DNA of 48,361 nucleotides, from assembly GCA_028716845.1 (NCBI GenBank), contig JAQUPF010000017.1, positions 1 through 48,361 of the forward strand. Reading direction: 5' to 3'. The position numbers were made by a program, and so were the translations under genes. The notes beneath the pieces were generated by a model. It made no database searches, was not told the DNA's origin, and worked only from the letters and a program-made list of their open reading frames with translations. Of the stretch, positions 39,783 through 48,112 are shown piece after piece. This DNA comes from a bacterium (GTDB taxonomy: Bacteria; Auribacterota; Tritonobacteria; UBA1439). The first letter of the stretch is position 1; each line of letters begins with the position of its first letter.

Positions 39783-40268
39783 ATGGCACGGAAACAGCCG
39801 ACCGGGAAGGGAAAGGCGCGGCCCGCGGCCCGGGCCGCACGGAAGACCGCCGCGGCGGGGAAGGCGCGCCGACGGCCGCCGGCGCTCCCGCGCGCCGAGC
39901 TGAAGAAGTTCAAGGAGCTCCTCCTCGTCCACAAGGACCGGCTCATGGGGAATTTCATGAGCCTCCGGCAGACCCACCTCCGGAGCTCCCAGCGCGAGGC
40001 GACCGGCGACCTCTCCGGCTACTCCCTCCACATGGCCGACATCGGCACCGACACCTACGACCGCGAGTTCGGCCTCGCCGTCGCCTCCACGGAGCAGGAC
40101 ACCCTCTACCGGATCGACGAGGCGCTCAAGCGGATCGAGGAGCGGACCTACGGCATCTGCGAGGGGTGCGAGAAACCGATCAAGGCCGCGCGGCTCAAGG
40201 CGGTCCCCTGGGAACCGCTCTGCATCAAGTGCAAGGAGGCGCTGGAGTCGGGGGAAGGGGAGTCCTGA
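39783..40268 (+). CDS. DksA/TraR-family zinc-finger protein
   Basis: 161 aa. A basic Ala/Lys/Arg-rich N-terminus (about 1-35) precedes the coiled-coil region (LKKFKELLLVHKDRLMGN) and DIGTDTYDREFGLAV. The C4 zinc finger is GICEGCEKPI...CIKC. DksA-type proteins bind RNA polymerase through the secondary channel; this short YteA/TraR-like form lies between ileS and lspA, as is often seen in other bacteria. The highly basic N-terminal tail is unusual for DksA. The stop abuts the lspA start. Confidence 0.9.
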   Translation: MARKQPTGKGKARPAARAARKTAAAGKARRRPPALPRAELKKFKELLLVHKDRLMGNFMSLRQTHLRSSQREATGDLSGYSLHMADIGTDTYDREFGLAVASTEQDTLYRIDEALKRIEERTYGICEGCEKPIKAARLKAVPWEPLCIKCKEALESGEGES

Positions 40269-40751
40269 ATGCTCACCGTCCTGACCGCCGCCGCGGTGCT
40301 CGTCGCGGACCAGGCGACGAAGGCGTGGATCCGGGGCACGTTCCAGGAGCATGAGGTCGTGGCGGTGCTGCGCGACTGCCTCAACATCACCTTCGTGCGG
40401 AACCGGGGGGGCGTCTTCGGCATCTTCCCGGAGCGACAGTCCCTTTTCCTCATCCTCTCGATCGCCACCATCGCCGCCATCGCGTACTTCCACCGCTCGT
40501 ACGCCGGCAGGGGGGCGGTCTGGCGGGCCTCCGTCGGCCTGATCCTCGGCGGCGCGGTCGGCAACCTGCTCGACCGCCTCTTCATGGACCCCGACGGCTG
40601 CGTCACCGACTGGATCGACGTCTACTGGGGGCGGTACCACTGGCCCGCCTTCAACATCGCCGACGCGGCGATCACCGTCGGCGTCGGCATCCTCGTCTGC
40701 CTGCTCCTGTCGGCGCCGGACGCCCGCGCCGGGGGCCCCGCGCCCTCCTGA
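40269..40751 (+). CDS. lspA: Lipoprotein signal peptidase (signal peptidase II)
   Basis: 160 aa inner-membrane aspartyl protease removing the signal peptide of prolipoproteins. Four hydrophobic spans; DQATKAWI at the N-terminus; NITFVRNRGGVFGIF; catalytic Asp residues in GNLLDRLF and FNIADAAI. It starts directly after the preceding TGA. With lgt next door it forms a lipoprotein-maturation unit, fitting the many lipoproteins predicted here. Confidence 0.97.
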   Translation: MLTVLTAAAVLVADQATKAWIRGTFQEHEVVAVLRDCLNITFVRNRGGVFGIFPERQSLFLILSIATIAAIAYFHRSYAGRGAVWRASVGLILGGAVGNLLDRLFMDPDGCVTDWIDVYWGRYHWPAFNIADAAITVGVGILVCLLLSAPDARAGGPAPS

Positions 40752-40753
40752 CC

Positions 40754-41584
40754 ATGCACCCGATCCTCATACAAATCGGCCCCCTGACGATCTACTCCTA
40801 CGGCGTCCTCGTGGCGGCCGCCTTCCTCGCGGCGGTGACGACGGCGGCCGCGCGGGCGCGCCGCGCCGGCTGGCCGGCCGATCTCGTCTACGACGCGAGC
40901 ATCGTCATCCTCGCCGGCTCGATCATCGGCTCGCGGATCCTCTATATCCTGGAGGAGCCGGCGGAGTTCGTCGGCCGCCCCCTCGAGGCGTTCATGATCT
41001 GGCGCGGGGGGCTCTCGTACTTCGGCGGCCTCCTCGGGGCGGTGATCGCGGCCGTCGTCTTCCTGAAGGTCCGCGGCCGGAACGTCGCCGCGGCGTTCGA
41101 CATCCTCGTCCCCTCGGTCGCCCTCGGCCACGCCATCGGCAGGATCGGCTGCCTCCTGAACGGCTGCTGCTTCGGCGCCGTCCCATCGAGACCGATTCCC
41201 TGGGCGGTCGTCTTCCCCGAGGGGAGCCTCGCCCATTCCCATCAGCTCTACGAGGCGGGGATCCTGCCGCCGGGGGCCGCGCTGAGCCTCCCCGTCCACC
41301 CGGTCCAGATCTACGAGGCCCTCGCGGAGCTCTGCATATTCGCGATCCTGGCCGCCCGCTTCCCGAGGAGGCGGTTCGACGGCGAGATCTTCTGCCTCTA
41401 CCTCCTCCTCTACGGCGCCGCCCGCTTCGCCCTCGAGTTCTTCCGGGCGGACAGCCCGGCGGCCGTTTTCGTGGGCGGCGCGGGCCTGACCCTTCCGCAG
41501 GCGTGGAGCCTCGCGGCGTTCCTCGTCGCCGCCGCCGTCCTCATCATCCGGCGGCCCGGACGGAGCGCGCGGCGCACGCCGTGA
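40754..41584 (+). CDS. lgt: Phosphatidylglycerol--prolipoprotein diacylglyceryl transferase
   Basis: 276 aa, about seven membrane spans. It transfers diacylglycerol to the lipobox cysteine. Lgt signature GRIGCLLNGCCFG (about 130-142), the YSYGVLVAAAF start, WRGGLSYFGGLLG and HPVQIYEAL. It acts before LspA on each prolipoprotein. It starts 2 bp after lspA. Confidence 0.97.
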   Translation: MHPILIQIGPLTIYSYGVLVAAAFLAAVTTAAARARRAGWPADLVYDASIVILAGSIIGSRILYILEEPAEFVGRPLEAFMIWRGGLSYFGGLLGAVIAAVVFLKVRGRNVAAAFDILVPSVALGHAIGRIGCLLNGCCFGAVPSRPIPWAVVFPEGSLAHSHQLYEAGILPPGAALSLPVHPVQIYEALAELCIFAILAARFPRRRFDGEIFCLYLLLYGAARFALEFFRADSPAAVFVGGAGLTLPQAWSLAAFLVAAAVLIIRRPGRSARRTP

Positions 41585-41589
41585 GGGGA

Positions 41590-42567
41590 ATGCACGCCAT
41601 GGGCGGGGCGGTCCGGGAAGAGGCGTGGGAGGCGGGTCCGGGGGACGACGGGATGCGGCTGGACATGTTCCTCGTCGGCCGGCTGCCCGATTGCTCGCGG
41701 GCGGCCGTCCAGCGGCTCATCGCCGACGGCCGCGTCGCCCTCGACGGGCGGGCGGCGAGGAGCCACCGCAGGGTCCGCTGCGGCGACCGGGTGGCGGTGG
41801 CCATCCCGCCGCCGGAAGCGCCGACCGTCGCGCCGGAGGAGCGGCCCCTCGAGGCGCTCCACGAGGACGCGGATCTCATCGTGATCAACAAGCCGGCGGG
41901 CATGATCGTCCATCCGGCGGGGCGCGTCACCGCCGGCACGCTCGTCAACGCCCTCCTCGGCAGGCGGACGGGCCTCTCGGGCGTCGGCGGCGTCCTCAAG
42001 CCCGGCATCGTCCACCGGCTCGACAAGGGGACGAGCGGCTGCATCCTCGTGGCGAAGAACGACCGCGCGCACCTCGGCCTCTCGGCGCAGTTCGCCCGGC
42101 GGGAGGTCTTCAAGGAGTACCTCGCCGTCGTCCACGGCGAGCCGCCGGCGGGGGGCGGGACGCTCGAGGGGCTCATCGGGAGGCACCCCGGCGACCGGAA
42201 GCGGATGGCGGTCCTCCGCGACCGGGGGAGGCGGGCGGTGACGCGCTTCGAGGTCCTCGAGCGGTTCGGGACCTGCGCCCTCGTGCGGCTCGAGCTCGAG
42301 ACCGGCCGCACGCACCAGATCAGGGTCCAGATGGCGCACCTCGGCTTCCCGGTCGTCGGCGACCCGGTCTACGGCCGGCGCCGGCCTCGGATCGTGGCGG
42401 GCGTCGAGGCCGCGAGGCCGATGCTCCACGCCGCCCGTATCGGCTTCGCGCACCCGCGGACCGGCCGTCGGCTGCTCGTCGGGGCGCCCCTCCCCGCCGA
42501 TTTCGAGCGGTTCCTCGCCGCCCTCCGCGGAGGGGGGGCGCGGGCCGCGGGAGGATGCGGCGCATGA
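41590..42567 (+). CDS. 23S rRNA pseudouridine synthase, RluD family
   Basis: 325 aa. The N-terminal S4 RNA-binding domain (about 15-75: MRLDMFLVGRLPDCSRAAVQRLI) is followed by the pseudouridine synthase domain with ADLIVINKPAGMIVHP and the catalytic Asp in HRLDKGTSG. Then come LELETGRTHQIRVQMAH and GDPVYG. RluD modifies U1911/1915/1917 of 23S rRNA; RluC-like specificity cannot be excluded. ATG 41590 is the first possible start, and ATG 41599 also fits. Overlaps manA by 4 bp. It follows lspA-lgt as in many genomes. Confidence 0.92.
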   Translation: MHAMGGAVREEAWEAGPGDDGMRLDMFLVGRLPDCSRAAVQRLIADGRVALDGRAARSHRRVRCGDRVAVAIPPPEAPTVAPEERPLEALHEDADLIVINKPAGMIVHPAGRVTAGTLVNALLGRRTGLSGVGGVLKPGIVHRLDKGTSGCILVAKNDRAHLGLSAQFARREVFKEYLAVVHGEPPAGGGTLEGLIGRHPGDRKRMAVLRDRGRRAVTRFEVLERFGTCALVRLELETGRTHQIRVQMAHLGFPVVGDPVYGRRRPRIVAGVEAARPMLHAARIGFAHPRTGRRLLVGAPLPADFERFLAALRGGGARAAGGCGA

Positions 42568-43559
42568 CGCTTCCCCCGCTGCGGTTCGGGCCGCTATACA
42601 AGGAGAAGGTCTGGGGCGGTCGACGGATGGCGGACCTCTGCGGGAGGCGGCTGCCGCCGGGCGCCCGCGTCGGCGAGTCATGGGAGATCGCCGACCACGG
42701 CCCGGACGTGAGCGTGGTGGACGGCGGCCCCCTCGACGGGATGTTTCTCCGAGACCTCGTCGCGGCGCGCCGCGAGGAGCTGCTCGGCGGATCAGCCGCG
42801 GCCGGCCCGCCGGACCGGTTCCCGCTCCTCGTGAAGCTCCTCGACGCCGCGGAGAACCTCTCCGTCCAGGTCCACCCCCCCGACGATTACGCGGCGCGGC
42901 ACGAGGGCGGGGAGCCGGGGAAGACGGAACTCTGGTACGTTCTCCACGCCGATCCCGGCGCCGAGCTCATCTGCGGCCTCGCCGGAGCGGTCGACCGGGA
43001 GACGTTCGCCCGGCGGATGGAGGCCGGCGACATCCTCGGCTGCCTCAGGCGATTCCCCGTCCGGAGCGGGGACGCGGTCTTCGTTCCAGCGGGGCGGGTC
43101 CACAGCATCTGCGCGGGGAGTCTCATCCTCGAGATCGAGCAGAACTCCGACGTCACCTACCGGCTCCACGACTGGGGGAGGGGAGGTGCCGGCGGGCCGG
43201 CGAGACCGCTCCACGGGGAGAAGGCGCTCGACGTCCTCGATTTCGGCGACCGCGGCGAGCCGCGCGTCGGGAAGCGGTGGCGGCGCGACGGGGGGGCCGC
43301 GCGGGCGGCGCTCGCCGACTGCCGCTATTTCAAGACGGAGGAGGTTGAGATCGCCGACCGCTGGGCGCCGCGCCTCGAGGGCGGCCGCCTCCGCGTCCTG
43401 TCGGCGGTCCGGGGGCGGGGGGCGCTCGCGTGCGCGGGGTGCGACGGCATGGAGCTCCGCCCCGGCGACAGCATCCTCCTCCCGGCGTCGCTCGGCGAAT
43501 GGGAGGTGCGCGCGGCCGCGGGCGGATGCGGCCTGCTCATCACGGAGGTCCCGTCATGA
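42564..43559 (+). CDS. manA: Mannose-6-phosphate isomerase, class I (short bacterial type)
   Basis: 331 aa cupin zinc enzyme interconverting fructose-6-P and mannose-6-P. Begins with KEKVWGGRRMADL; zinc-ligand segments are SVQVHPPDDYA, KTELWYVL and PAGRVHSI; EIEQNSDVTYRLHDWGR is typical of the short Bacillus-like branch. It supplies mannose-6-P for polysaccharide or nucleotide-sugar synthesis. Coupled to its neighbours at both ends (ATGA overlaps). Confidence 0.92.
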   Translation: MTLPPLRFGPLYKEKVWGGRRMADLCGRRLPPGARVGESWEIADHGPDVSVVDGGPLDGMFLRDLVAARREELLGGSAAAGPPDRFPLLVKLLDAAENLSVQVHPPDDYAARHEGGEPGKTELWYVLHADPGAELICGLAGAVDRETFARRMEAGDILGCLRRFPVRSGDAVFVPAGRVHSICAGSLILEIEQNSDVTYRLHDWGRGGAGGPARPLHGEKALDVLDFGDRGEPRVGKRWRRDGGAARAALADCRYFKTEEVEIADRWAPRLEGGRLRVLSAVRGRGALACAGCDGMELRPGDSILLPASLGEWEVRAAAGGCGLLITEVPS

Positions 43560-44431
43560 AGAGCATGACCGGTTTCGGCGAGGGGGAGGCGCGGGGCCCG
43601 CAGGGGCGCTGCGCCGTCCAGATCCAGAGCGTGAACGGCAAGTACGGGAAGATCACGGCGAACCTCCCCCGCGAGTTCGCCGCCCTCGAGCCGAGGGTGC
43701 GGGACCTCCTCCGGGAGCGGATCGGGCGGGGGCAGGTGACGGTGTCGGTCTCCCACGCGCCCCCGGGGGGGAGCGCCGAGCGGGCGACCGTGGACGAGGC
43801 CGCCTGCCGGCACCTCGCGTCGCAGCTCGGCAGGGTGCGCGCCGGGCTCCGCCTCGAGGGGCGGCTCGACCTCGCGACGCTCGTCGCGACCGGGGCCGTC
43901 GTCAGGCGCGAGTCGCTCGGCGTGCCGAGGCGGTCGGCGTGGGGGCTCCTCCGGCGGGCGCTCGAGGATGCGTGCGACGGCCTCGACCGGAGCCGTGCGC
44001 GGGAGGGGCGCGCCATCGCGCGCGACATCGCCCGCCGCCGGGGCCGCGTCGCCTCGCTCGTGGACGGGGTCGACCGGCTCCGGGGCCGCAGCGCGCGCGC
44101 CCACGAGGCGCGGATCCGCGGGAAGCTGCGGAGGCTCCTCGCGGGGGTCCCGGTCGACGAGGCGCGGCTCCTCGCCGAGGCGAGCGTCTACGCGGACCGG
44201 GTGGACATCACCGAGGAGATCGTCCGCCTCCGGGCGCACCTCGACCACTTCCGGGGACACCTCGCGGCGCGCGGCGAGATCGGCAAGCGGCTCGACTTCA
44301 CGGTCCAGGAGATGATGCGGGAGGCGAACACCTGCGCGAACAAGGCGTGCGACGCCCGGATCTCCCGGCTCGTCATCGGGATCAAGGCGGAGCTCGAGAA
44401 GATGCGGGAGCAGATCCAGAACGTGCAGTAG
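43556..44431 (+). CDS. yicC: YicC-family endoribonuclease
   Basis: 291 aa. Starts with the family-specific MKSMTGFG; IQSVNGKYGKI; basic central region; C-terminal ADRVDITEEIVRLRAHLDHF, KRLDFTVQEMMREANT and KACDARISRLVIGIKAELEKMREQIQNVQ (YicC and DUF1732 parts). YicC proteins are endoribonucleases involved in RNA turnover. It precedes gmk, the most common context of this family. Confidence 0.95.
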   Translation: MKSMTGFGEGEARGPQGRCAVQIQSVNGKYGKITANLPREFAALEPRVRDLLRERIGRGQVTVSVSHAPPGGSAERATVDEAACRHLASQLGRVRAGLRLEGRLDLATLVATGAVVRRESLGVPRRSAWGLLRRALEDACDGLDRSRAREGRAIARDIARRRGRVASLVDGVDRLRGRSARAHEARIRGKLRRLLAGVPVDEARLLAEASVYADRVDITEEIVRLRAHLDHFRGHLAARGEIGKRLDFTVQEMMREANTCANKACDARISRLVIGIKAELEKMREQIQNVQ

Positions 44432-44458
44432 AATACGGCCGGTGCGGGAGGGTCCGAC

Positions 44459-45076
44459 ATGAGGAAGGGGACGCTGTTCGTCGTCACCGCCCCGTCCGGG
44501 GCGGGCAAGACCACGCTCCTGGAGATGCTGCTCGGGTCGGTGCCGATGCTCGCCTATTCCGTCTCGGTGACGACCCGGGCCCCCCGGGAGGGGGAGGTGG
44601 ACGGGAAGTCGTACCATTTCACGACCCGGGAGGAGTTCGAGCGCCTCGTCGCCGCGGGGGAGTTCCTCGAGCACGCGACCGTGTACGGCCACCTCTACGG
44701 CACCCGGCGCCCCGTCATCGAGGAGGCGCTCGCGTCGGGGAGCGACGTCATCCTCGACATCGACGTCCGGGGGGCCCTCCAGGTCATGGAGTCGAGGTAC
44801 CCGGCGGTGTTCGTGTACATCCTTCCCCCCTCCCTCGCCGAGCTCGAGCGGCGGCTGCGGGGGAGGAAGACCGACGCCGAGGAGGTCATCCGGCGGCGGC
44901 TCTCGCTCGCGCGGGAGGAGATGGGGTACGCGGAGCGGTACGACTACGCGGTCGTCAACGACGTCCTCGAGGAGGCGTTCGCCGACCTGAAGGCGATCAT
45001 CCTCGCCGAGCGCCGCCGCGTCGGCCGGAACGTCGAGGCGATCAGGGCGATCAGGGAGGGGGGGGGCGGGAGATGA
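44459..45076 (+). CDS. gmk: Guanylate kinase
   Basis: 205 aa. It phosphorylates GMP to GDP. P-loop APSGAGKTTLLEML (about 10-23), SVTTRAPREGEVDGKSYHF (GMP-binding), FLEHATVYGHLYGT, ILDIDVRGALQV and YDYAVVND are all diagnostic. RBS GGGAGGG. The stop overlaps coaC, so there is no rpoZ at its usual place between the two. Confidence 0.97.
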   Translation: MRKGTLFVVTAPSGAGKTTLLEMLLGSVPMLAYSVSVTTRAPREGEVDGKSYHFTTREEFERLVAAGEFLEHATVYGHLYGTRRPVIEEALASGSDVILDIDVRGALQVMESRYPAVFVYILPPSLAELERRLRGRKTDAEEVIRRRLSLAREEMGYAERYDYAVVNDVLEEAFADLKAIILAERRRVGRNVEAIRAIREGGGGR

Positions 45077-45660
45077 AGAGACAGCGCGCGGGGCGGCTCG
45101 AGGGGCGGCGAATCATCCTGGGCGTGACCGGGTGCATCGCCGCGTACAAGGCGTGCGATCTCGCGAGCCGGCTGGTCCGGGCCGGGGCGGCCGTCCGGAC
45201 GGTGATGACGGGGGCGGCGCGGGAGTTCGTGGCGCCGCTCACCTTCAGGGTCCTCACGGGCGAGCCGGTCTTCACCGATATGTTCGAGACGCCGCGGGAG
45301 TTCGACCCGGCGCACGTGCGGCTCGCCGACTGGGCGGAGGCGGTCGTCATCGCCCCCGCGACGGCCAACAGCATCGGGAAGATCGCGGCGGGCCTCGCCG
45401 ACGACCTCCTCTCGTGCACGGTCATGGCGACGGAGGCGCCCGTCCTCATCGCCCCCGCGATGAACGCGCGGATGTGGGCGAACGCGGCGGTGCGGGCGAA
45501 CGTCCGGCGGCTGGAGATGCTGGGGTACCGCCTCGTCGGCCCCGACAGGGGCTACCTCGCCTGCGGCTGGGAGGGGATCGGGCGGCTCTCGGCCGTCGAG
45601 GAGATCATGGAGGCCGTCGAGGCCCTCTTCGCGCGGCGCGCGCGGCGGCGGGGGAAATGA
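45073..45660 (+). CDS. coaC: Phosphopantothenoylcysteine decarboxylase (CoaC, stand-alone)
   Basis: 195 aa flavoprotein domain: LGVTGCIAAYKACDLASRLVRAG, active-site His in HVRLADWAEAVVIAPATANSIGKIA, PAMNARMW, and the lid Cys region GYLACGWEGIGRL. It decarboxylates phosphopantothenoylcysteine in CoA synthesis. In most bacteria it is fused to CoaB as one CoaBC protein; here it ends with TGA inside the coaB start (ATGA), so the two are separate but coupled. Confidence 0.93.
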   Translation: MKRQRAGRLEGRRIILGVTGCIAAYKACDLASRLVRAGAAVRTVMTGAAREFVAPLTFRVLTGEPVFTDMFETPREFDPAHVRLADWAEAVVIAPATANSIGKIAAGLADDLLSCTVMATEAPVLIAPAMNARMWANAAVRANVRRLEMLGYRLVGPDRGYLACGWEGIGRLSAVEEIMEAVEALFARRARRRGK

Positions 45661-46367
45661 GGCCGTCCTTCCTCGTCACCGCCGGTCCCACCCGGGAGCA
45701 CCTCGACCCGGTCCGCTTCCTCTCGAACCCGTCCACCGGGCGGATGGGCTTCGCGCTCGCGCGCGCGGCGCGCGACGCGGGCGCCCGCGTGACGCTCGTG
45801 GCCGGCCCCGTCTCCCTCCGCCCCCCGGCGGGGGTGGGGCTCGTGCGCGTTCGGAGCGCCGAAGAGATGCGCCGCGAGGTCATGCGCCGGTACCGGGACG
45901 CCGACGTCGTCATCATGGCCGCGGCGGTCTCGGATTACCGCCCGCGCCGCCGGCTCGGGCGCAAGATGAAGAAGGGCGCGCCCTCGCTCGCCGTGCCGAT
46001 GGTGAGGACCGCGGACATCCTCGCGGGGCTCGGCCGGCGGAAGGGGGGGAGGATCCTCGTCGGCTTCGCGGCGGAGACCGGCGACCCGGCCGCCGGGGCG
46101 CGGCGGAAGCTGCGGGAGAAGAACCTCGACCTCGTCGTGGGAAACGACGTCTCGCGCGGGGACGCGGGCTTCGGGAGCGACCGCAACCGGGCCGTGCTCG
46201 TCTCCCGTGACGGCCCCGTCGGGCGGCTCCCGCTGATGCGGAAGGAACGGCTCGCGGCGATCATCGTCCGCCGCTGCCTCGCGATGGTCCGCCGCCCCCA
46301 ACCGCGCACATTCAGACAGCCCCGCCGCTATCCCGATAAGCCTTCGACTTCGAGCTTTAAACTTTGA
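45657..46367 (+). CDS. coaB: Phosphopantothenate--cysteine ligase (CoaB, stand-alone)
   Basis: 236 aa. VTAGPTREHLDPVRFLSNPSTGRMG is the typical CoaB start; then VIMAAAVSDYRP (Lys/Asn-rich loop), RKMKKG, LVGFAAETGD and KNLDLVVGNDVS. It joins cysteine to 4-phosphopantothenate (CTP-dependent in the bacterial form). It is in a different frame from coaC. The last residues (STSSFKL) and the stop codon are provided by the CTTTRAA heptad repeat at 46355, so the natural C-terminus may have been shortened or altered by repeat insertion. Confidence 0.93.
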   Translation: MRPSFLVTAGPTREHLDPVRFLSNPSTGRMGFALARAARDAGARVTLVAGPVSLRPPAGVGLVRVRSAEEMRREVMRRYRDADVVIMAAAVSDYRPRRRLGRKMKKGAPSLAVPMVRTADILAGLGRRKGGRILVGFAAETGDPAAGARRKLREKNLDLVVGNDVSRGDAGFGSDRNRAVLVSRDGPVGRLPLMRKERLAAIIVRRCLAMVRRPQPRTFRQPRRYPDKPSTSSFKL

Positions 46368-46389
46368 ACTTTAAACTTTGAACTTTGAA
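46355..46389. repeat. Five tandem CTTTRAA heptads
   Basis: CTTTAAA, CTTTGAA, CTTTAAA, CTTTGAA, CTTTGAA, units of exactly 7 bp. They lie between the coaB reading frame and the tRNA-Leu gene; the coaB stop is inside the second unit. The same heptads occur inverted at 27290-27310. Confidence 0.9.
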
Positions 46390-46398
46390 CGGTAGTTC

Positions 46399-46489
46399 TG
46401 GTGCCGGAGGCCGGTCTCGAACCGGCACGTCCGCGCATGCGGACCCGGGATTTTAAGTCCCGTGCGTCTGCCAATTCCGCCACTCCGGC
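46399..46489 (-). tRNA. tRNA-Leu (UAA anticodon)
   Basis: Minus strand, 91 nt including an encoded CCA end. Acceptor GCCGGAG pairs with CTCCGGC. D-arm contains TGGCAGACG. The anticodon loop CTTAAAA (46451-46457) gives UAA. Long variable arm as for class II tRNAs. T-arm GGTTCGAGACC. Complete and without intron. Confidence 0.97.
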
Positions 46490-46498
46490 GCGCGCTGA

Positions 46499-46527
46499 TT
46501 TATACCATCGCGGACAGGGCATTCCAA
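46499..46527 (-). promoter_or_regulatory. Promoter of tRNA-Leu
   Basis: On the minus strand, TTGGAA (46522-46527), 17 nt, TATAAA (46499-46504), with TGG before the -10. It ends 9 nt before the tRNA 5' end and lies within the 58-bp gap to the divergent gene at 46548. Confidence 0.6.
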
Positions 46528-46547
46528 GTCAATACGGAGCGCATTCG

Positions 46548-47663
46548 ATGGAACGGACCGACATCACCATCGTCGGGGCGGGGGCCGTGGGGCTCGCCTG
46601 CGCGGCCGGGCTCTCCGGCGCGGGGCTCGAGATCACCGTCGTCGAGCGGCACGACCGTTTCGGCCGCGAGACATCGAGTCGCAACAGCGAGGTGGTCCAC
46701 GCCGGCATCTACTACCCCGCCGGGTCGCTCAAGGCCTCCCTCTGCGTGGAGGGGAGGAGGGCGCTCTACGACCTCTGCCGCCGCGCCGGCATCCCGCACC
46801 GGAAGACCGGCAAGCTCATCGTCGCCCCGCAGGAATCCGATTTATCGCACATCGAGCGGCTGAAGGAGCGGGGGGAGGCGAACGGCGTCGAGGGGCTGCG
46901 CCTCCTCTCCCGGGACGAGGTCCGCCGCCTCGAGCCGGACGTGACGGCGGCCGGCGCCCTCCTCTCGCCGGAGACGGGGATATTCGACAGCCATTCGTTC
47001 ATGGCGCACCTCGATCGGGCGGCCGAGGCCGTCTTCGCCTACAACTGCGCCCTGGAGGGGCTCGCCCCCGCGGAGGGCGGCTGGCTCGTGCGGATCCGGG
47101 ACGCGGACGGGGAGTCGTTCGATTTCCTGAGCCGCGTCGTCATCAACGCCGCCGGCCTCGGCGCGGAGGCGGTCGCGCGGATGGCGGGGATCGACACGGC
47201 CGCGGCCGGCTACACCCTGTACCCCTGCAAGGGGGAGTATTTCCGGCTGCAGGCGCGGGGATGGCGCCGCCCCGAGCGCCTCGTCTACCCGCCGCCCACG
47301 GAGATCAGTCTCGGCATCCACACCGTCATCGATCTCCAGGGGGGGATGAAGCTGGGGCCGAACGCCTTCTACGTGGACGAGATCGAGTACTCGGTGGACG
47401 AGGGGCACCGGGAGGAGTTCTTCCGGGGCGCGCGGGAGTACCTGCCGCGCATCGAGGAGGAGGACCTGACGCCCGACATGGCCGGCATCAGGCCCAAGCT
47501 CTACCGGGAGGGGGAGCCGGTGCGGGATTTCGTCATCCGACACGAGGCGGACCGGGGGCTCCCGGGCCTCGTCGATCTCCTCGGGATCGAGTCGCCGGGA
47601 CTCACGGCCTCACCGGCCATCGGGAAGCTCGTCGCGGGGATGGCGCGCGAGGCCCTCCGATAG
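46548..47663 (+). CDS. lhgO: FAD-dependent oxidoreductase, L-2-hydroxyglutarate oxidase-like
   Basis: 371 aa DAO-family flavoenzyme. Dinucleotide-binding VGAGAVGLACAAGL (about 8-21), ETSSRNSEVVHAGIYYPAGSLKA (hallmark of the LhgO/L2HGDH group), a KTGKLIVA strand, VINAAGLGAEAVA, YPCKGEYFRL, and C-terminal LLGIESPGLTASPAIGKLVA. Predicted to oxidise L-2-hydroxyglutarate to 2-oxoglutarate. I start at ATG 46548; upstream in-frame sequence is the tRNA gene. TAG stop. Confidence 0.9.
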   Translation: MERTDITIVGAGAVGLACAAGLSGAGLEITVVERHDRFGRETSSRNSEVVHAGIYYPAGSLKASLCVEGRRALYDLCRRAGIPHRKTGKLIVAPQESDLSHIERLKERGEANGVEGLRLLSRDEVRRLEPDVTAAGALLSPETGIFDSHSFMAHLDRAAEAVFAYNCALEGLAPAEGGWLVRIRDADGESFDFLSRVVINAAGLGAEAVARMAGIDTAAAGYTLYPCKGEYFRLQARGWRRPERLVYPPPTEISLGIHTVIDLQGGMKLGPNAFYVDEIEYSVDEGHREEFFRGAREYLPRIEEEDLTPDMAGIRPKLYREGEPVRDFVIRHEADRGLPGLVDLLGIESPGLTASPAIGKLVAGMAREALR

Positions 47664-47674
47664 AGAGGCAGGGG

Positions 47675-47693
47675 GATCCGGCCGGGCCGGATC
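47675..47693. terminator. Perfect palindrome between convergent genes
   Basis: GATCCGGCC-G-GGCCGGATC (9-bp arms) between lhgO and the small lipoprotein gene, overlapping the latter's stop codon. Very stable stem without a T tract on either strand, so termination is possible but not certain. Confidence 0.4.
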
Positions 47694-47901
47694 ACTTGAT
47701 CCGGGACGGCGGCACGATGTCCTCGGGCGCCTCCTTGAGCGGAATGACGCCCTCGGGGAGGGCGATCACGTCGCCGTACGGCGCCCGCATGCCGGGCTCG
47801 AGGACGGGGATGCGCGGCGCGGCGACCTTCGCCGCGCAGCCGCCGGCGAGGAGGGCGGCGAGCGCACCTGCCGCCGCGCGCAGTCTTGCCGATCGCGTCA
47901 T
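47692..47901 (-). CDS. Very small putative lipoprotein (69 aa)
   Basis: The leader ALAALLAGGC reaches Cys24, followed by a mature part of about 45 residues, Pro-rich (APRIPVLEPGMRAPYGDVIAL, cut here by position: about 30-50). It shows no known domain. Start ATG 47899-47901 preceded by GAGGAG; an in-frame extension upstream would run across the tRNA-Cys gene and is rejected. Convergent with lhgO and downstream of tRNA-Cys on the same strand. Confidence 0.65.
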   Translation of the reverse strand: MTRSARLRAAAGALAALLAGGCAAKVAAPRIPVLEPGMRAPYGDVIALPEGVIPLKEAPEDIVPPSRIK

Positions 47902-47920
47902 GGTCTCCTCGATAAGATGA

Positions 47921-47996
47921 TGGAGGCGGCGGTCGGAGTTGAACCGACGAATAGAGGTTTTGCAGACCTCCGCCTTGGCCGCTTGGCTACGCCGCC
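47921..47996 (-). tRNA. tRNA-Cys (GCA anticodon)
   Basis: Minus strand, 76 nt with encoded CCA. Acceptor GGCGGCG/CGCCGCC, discriminator U (the known Cys identity base), D-arm TAGCCAAGCGGCCAAGGC, anticodon loop CTGCAAA giving GCA, T-arm GGTTCAACTCC. Complete. A weak extended -10 (TATGCT, minus strand 48019-48024) lies upstream. Confidence 0.97.
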
Positions 47997-48065
47997 GTTC
48001 GTTCCGATTGTGCGCACAGCATAGCACACCCCCGCCGCCTGGCACAACCGCAAAAGAACAAAGCC

Positions 48066-48106
48066 ACCACGGATTTCCACGGATCATTACGGATTATCAC
48101 GGATCT
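48066..48106. repeat. CGGAT decamer array, copy F (first part)
   Basis: ACGGAT units begin at 48069, 48079, 48089 and 48099, strict 10-bp period, same orientation throughout. A second group with GCGGAT at 48167, 48177 and 48187 follows after the heptad repeat. Neither has an inverted arm inside the window. Confidence 0.88.
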
Positions 48107-48112
48107 GAACAT

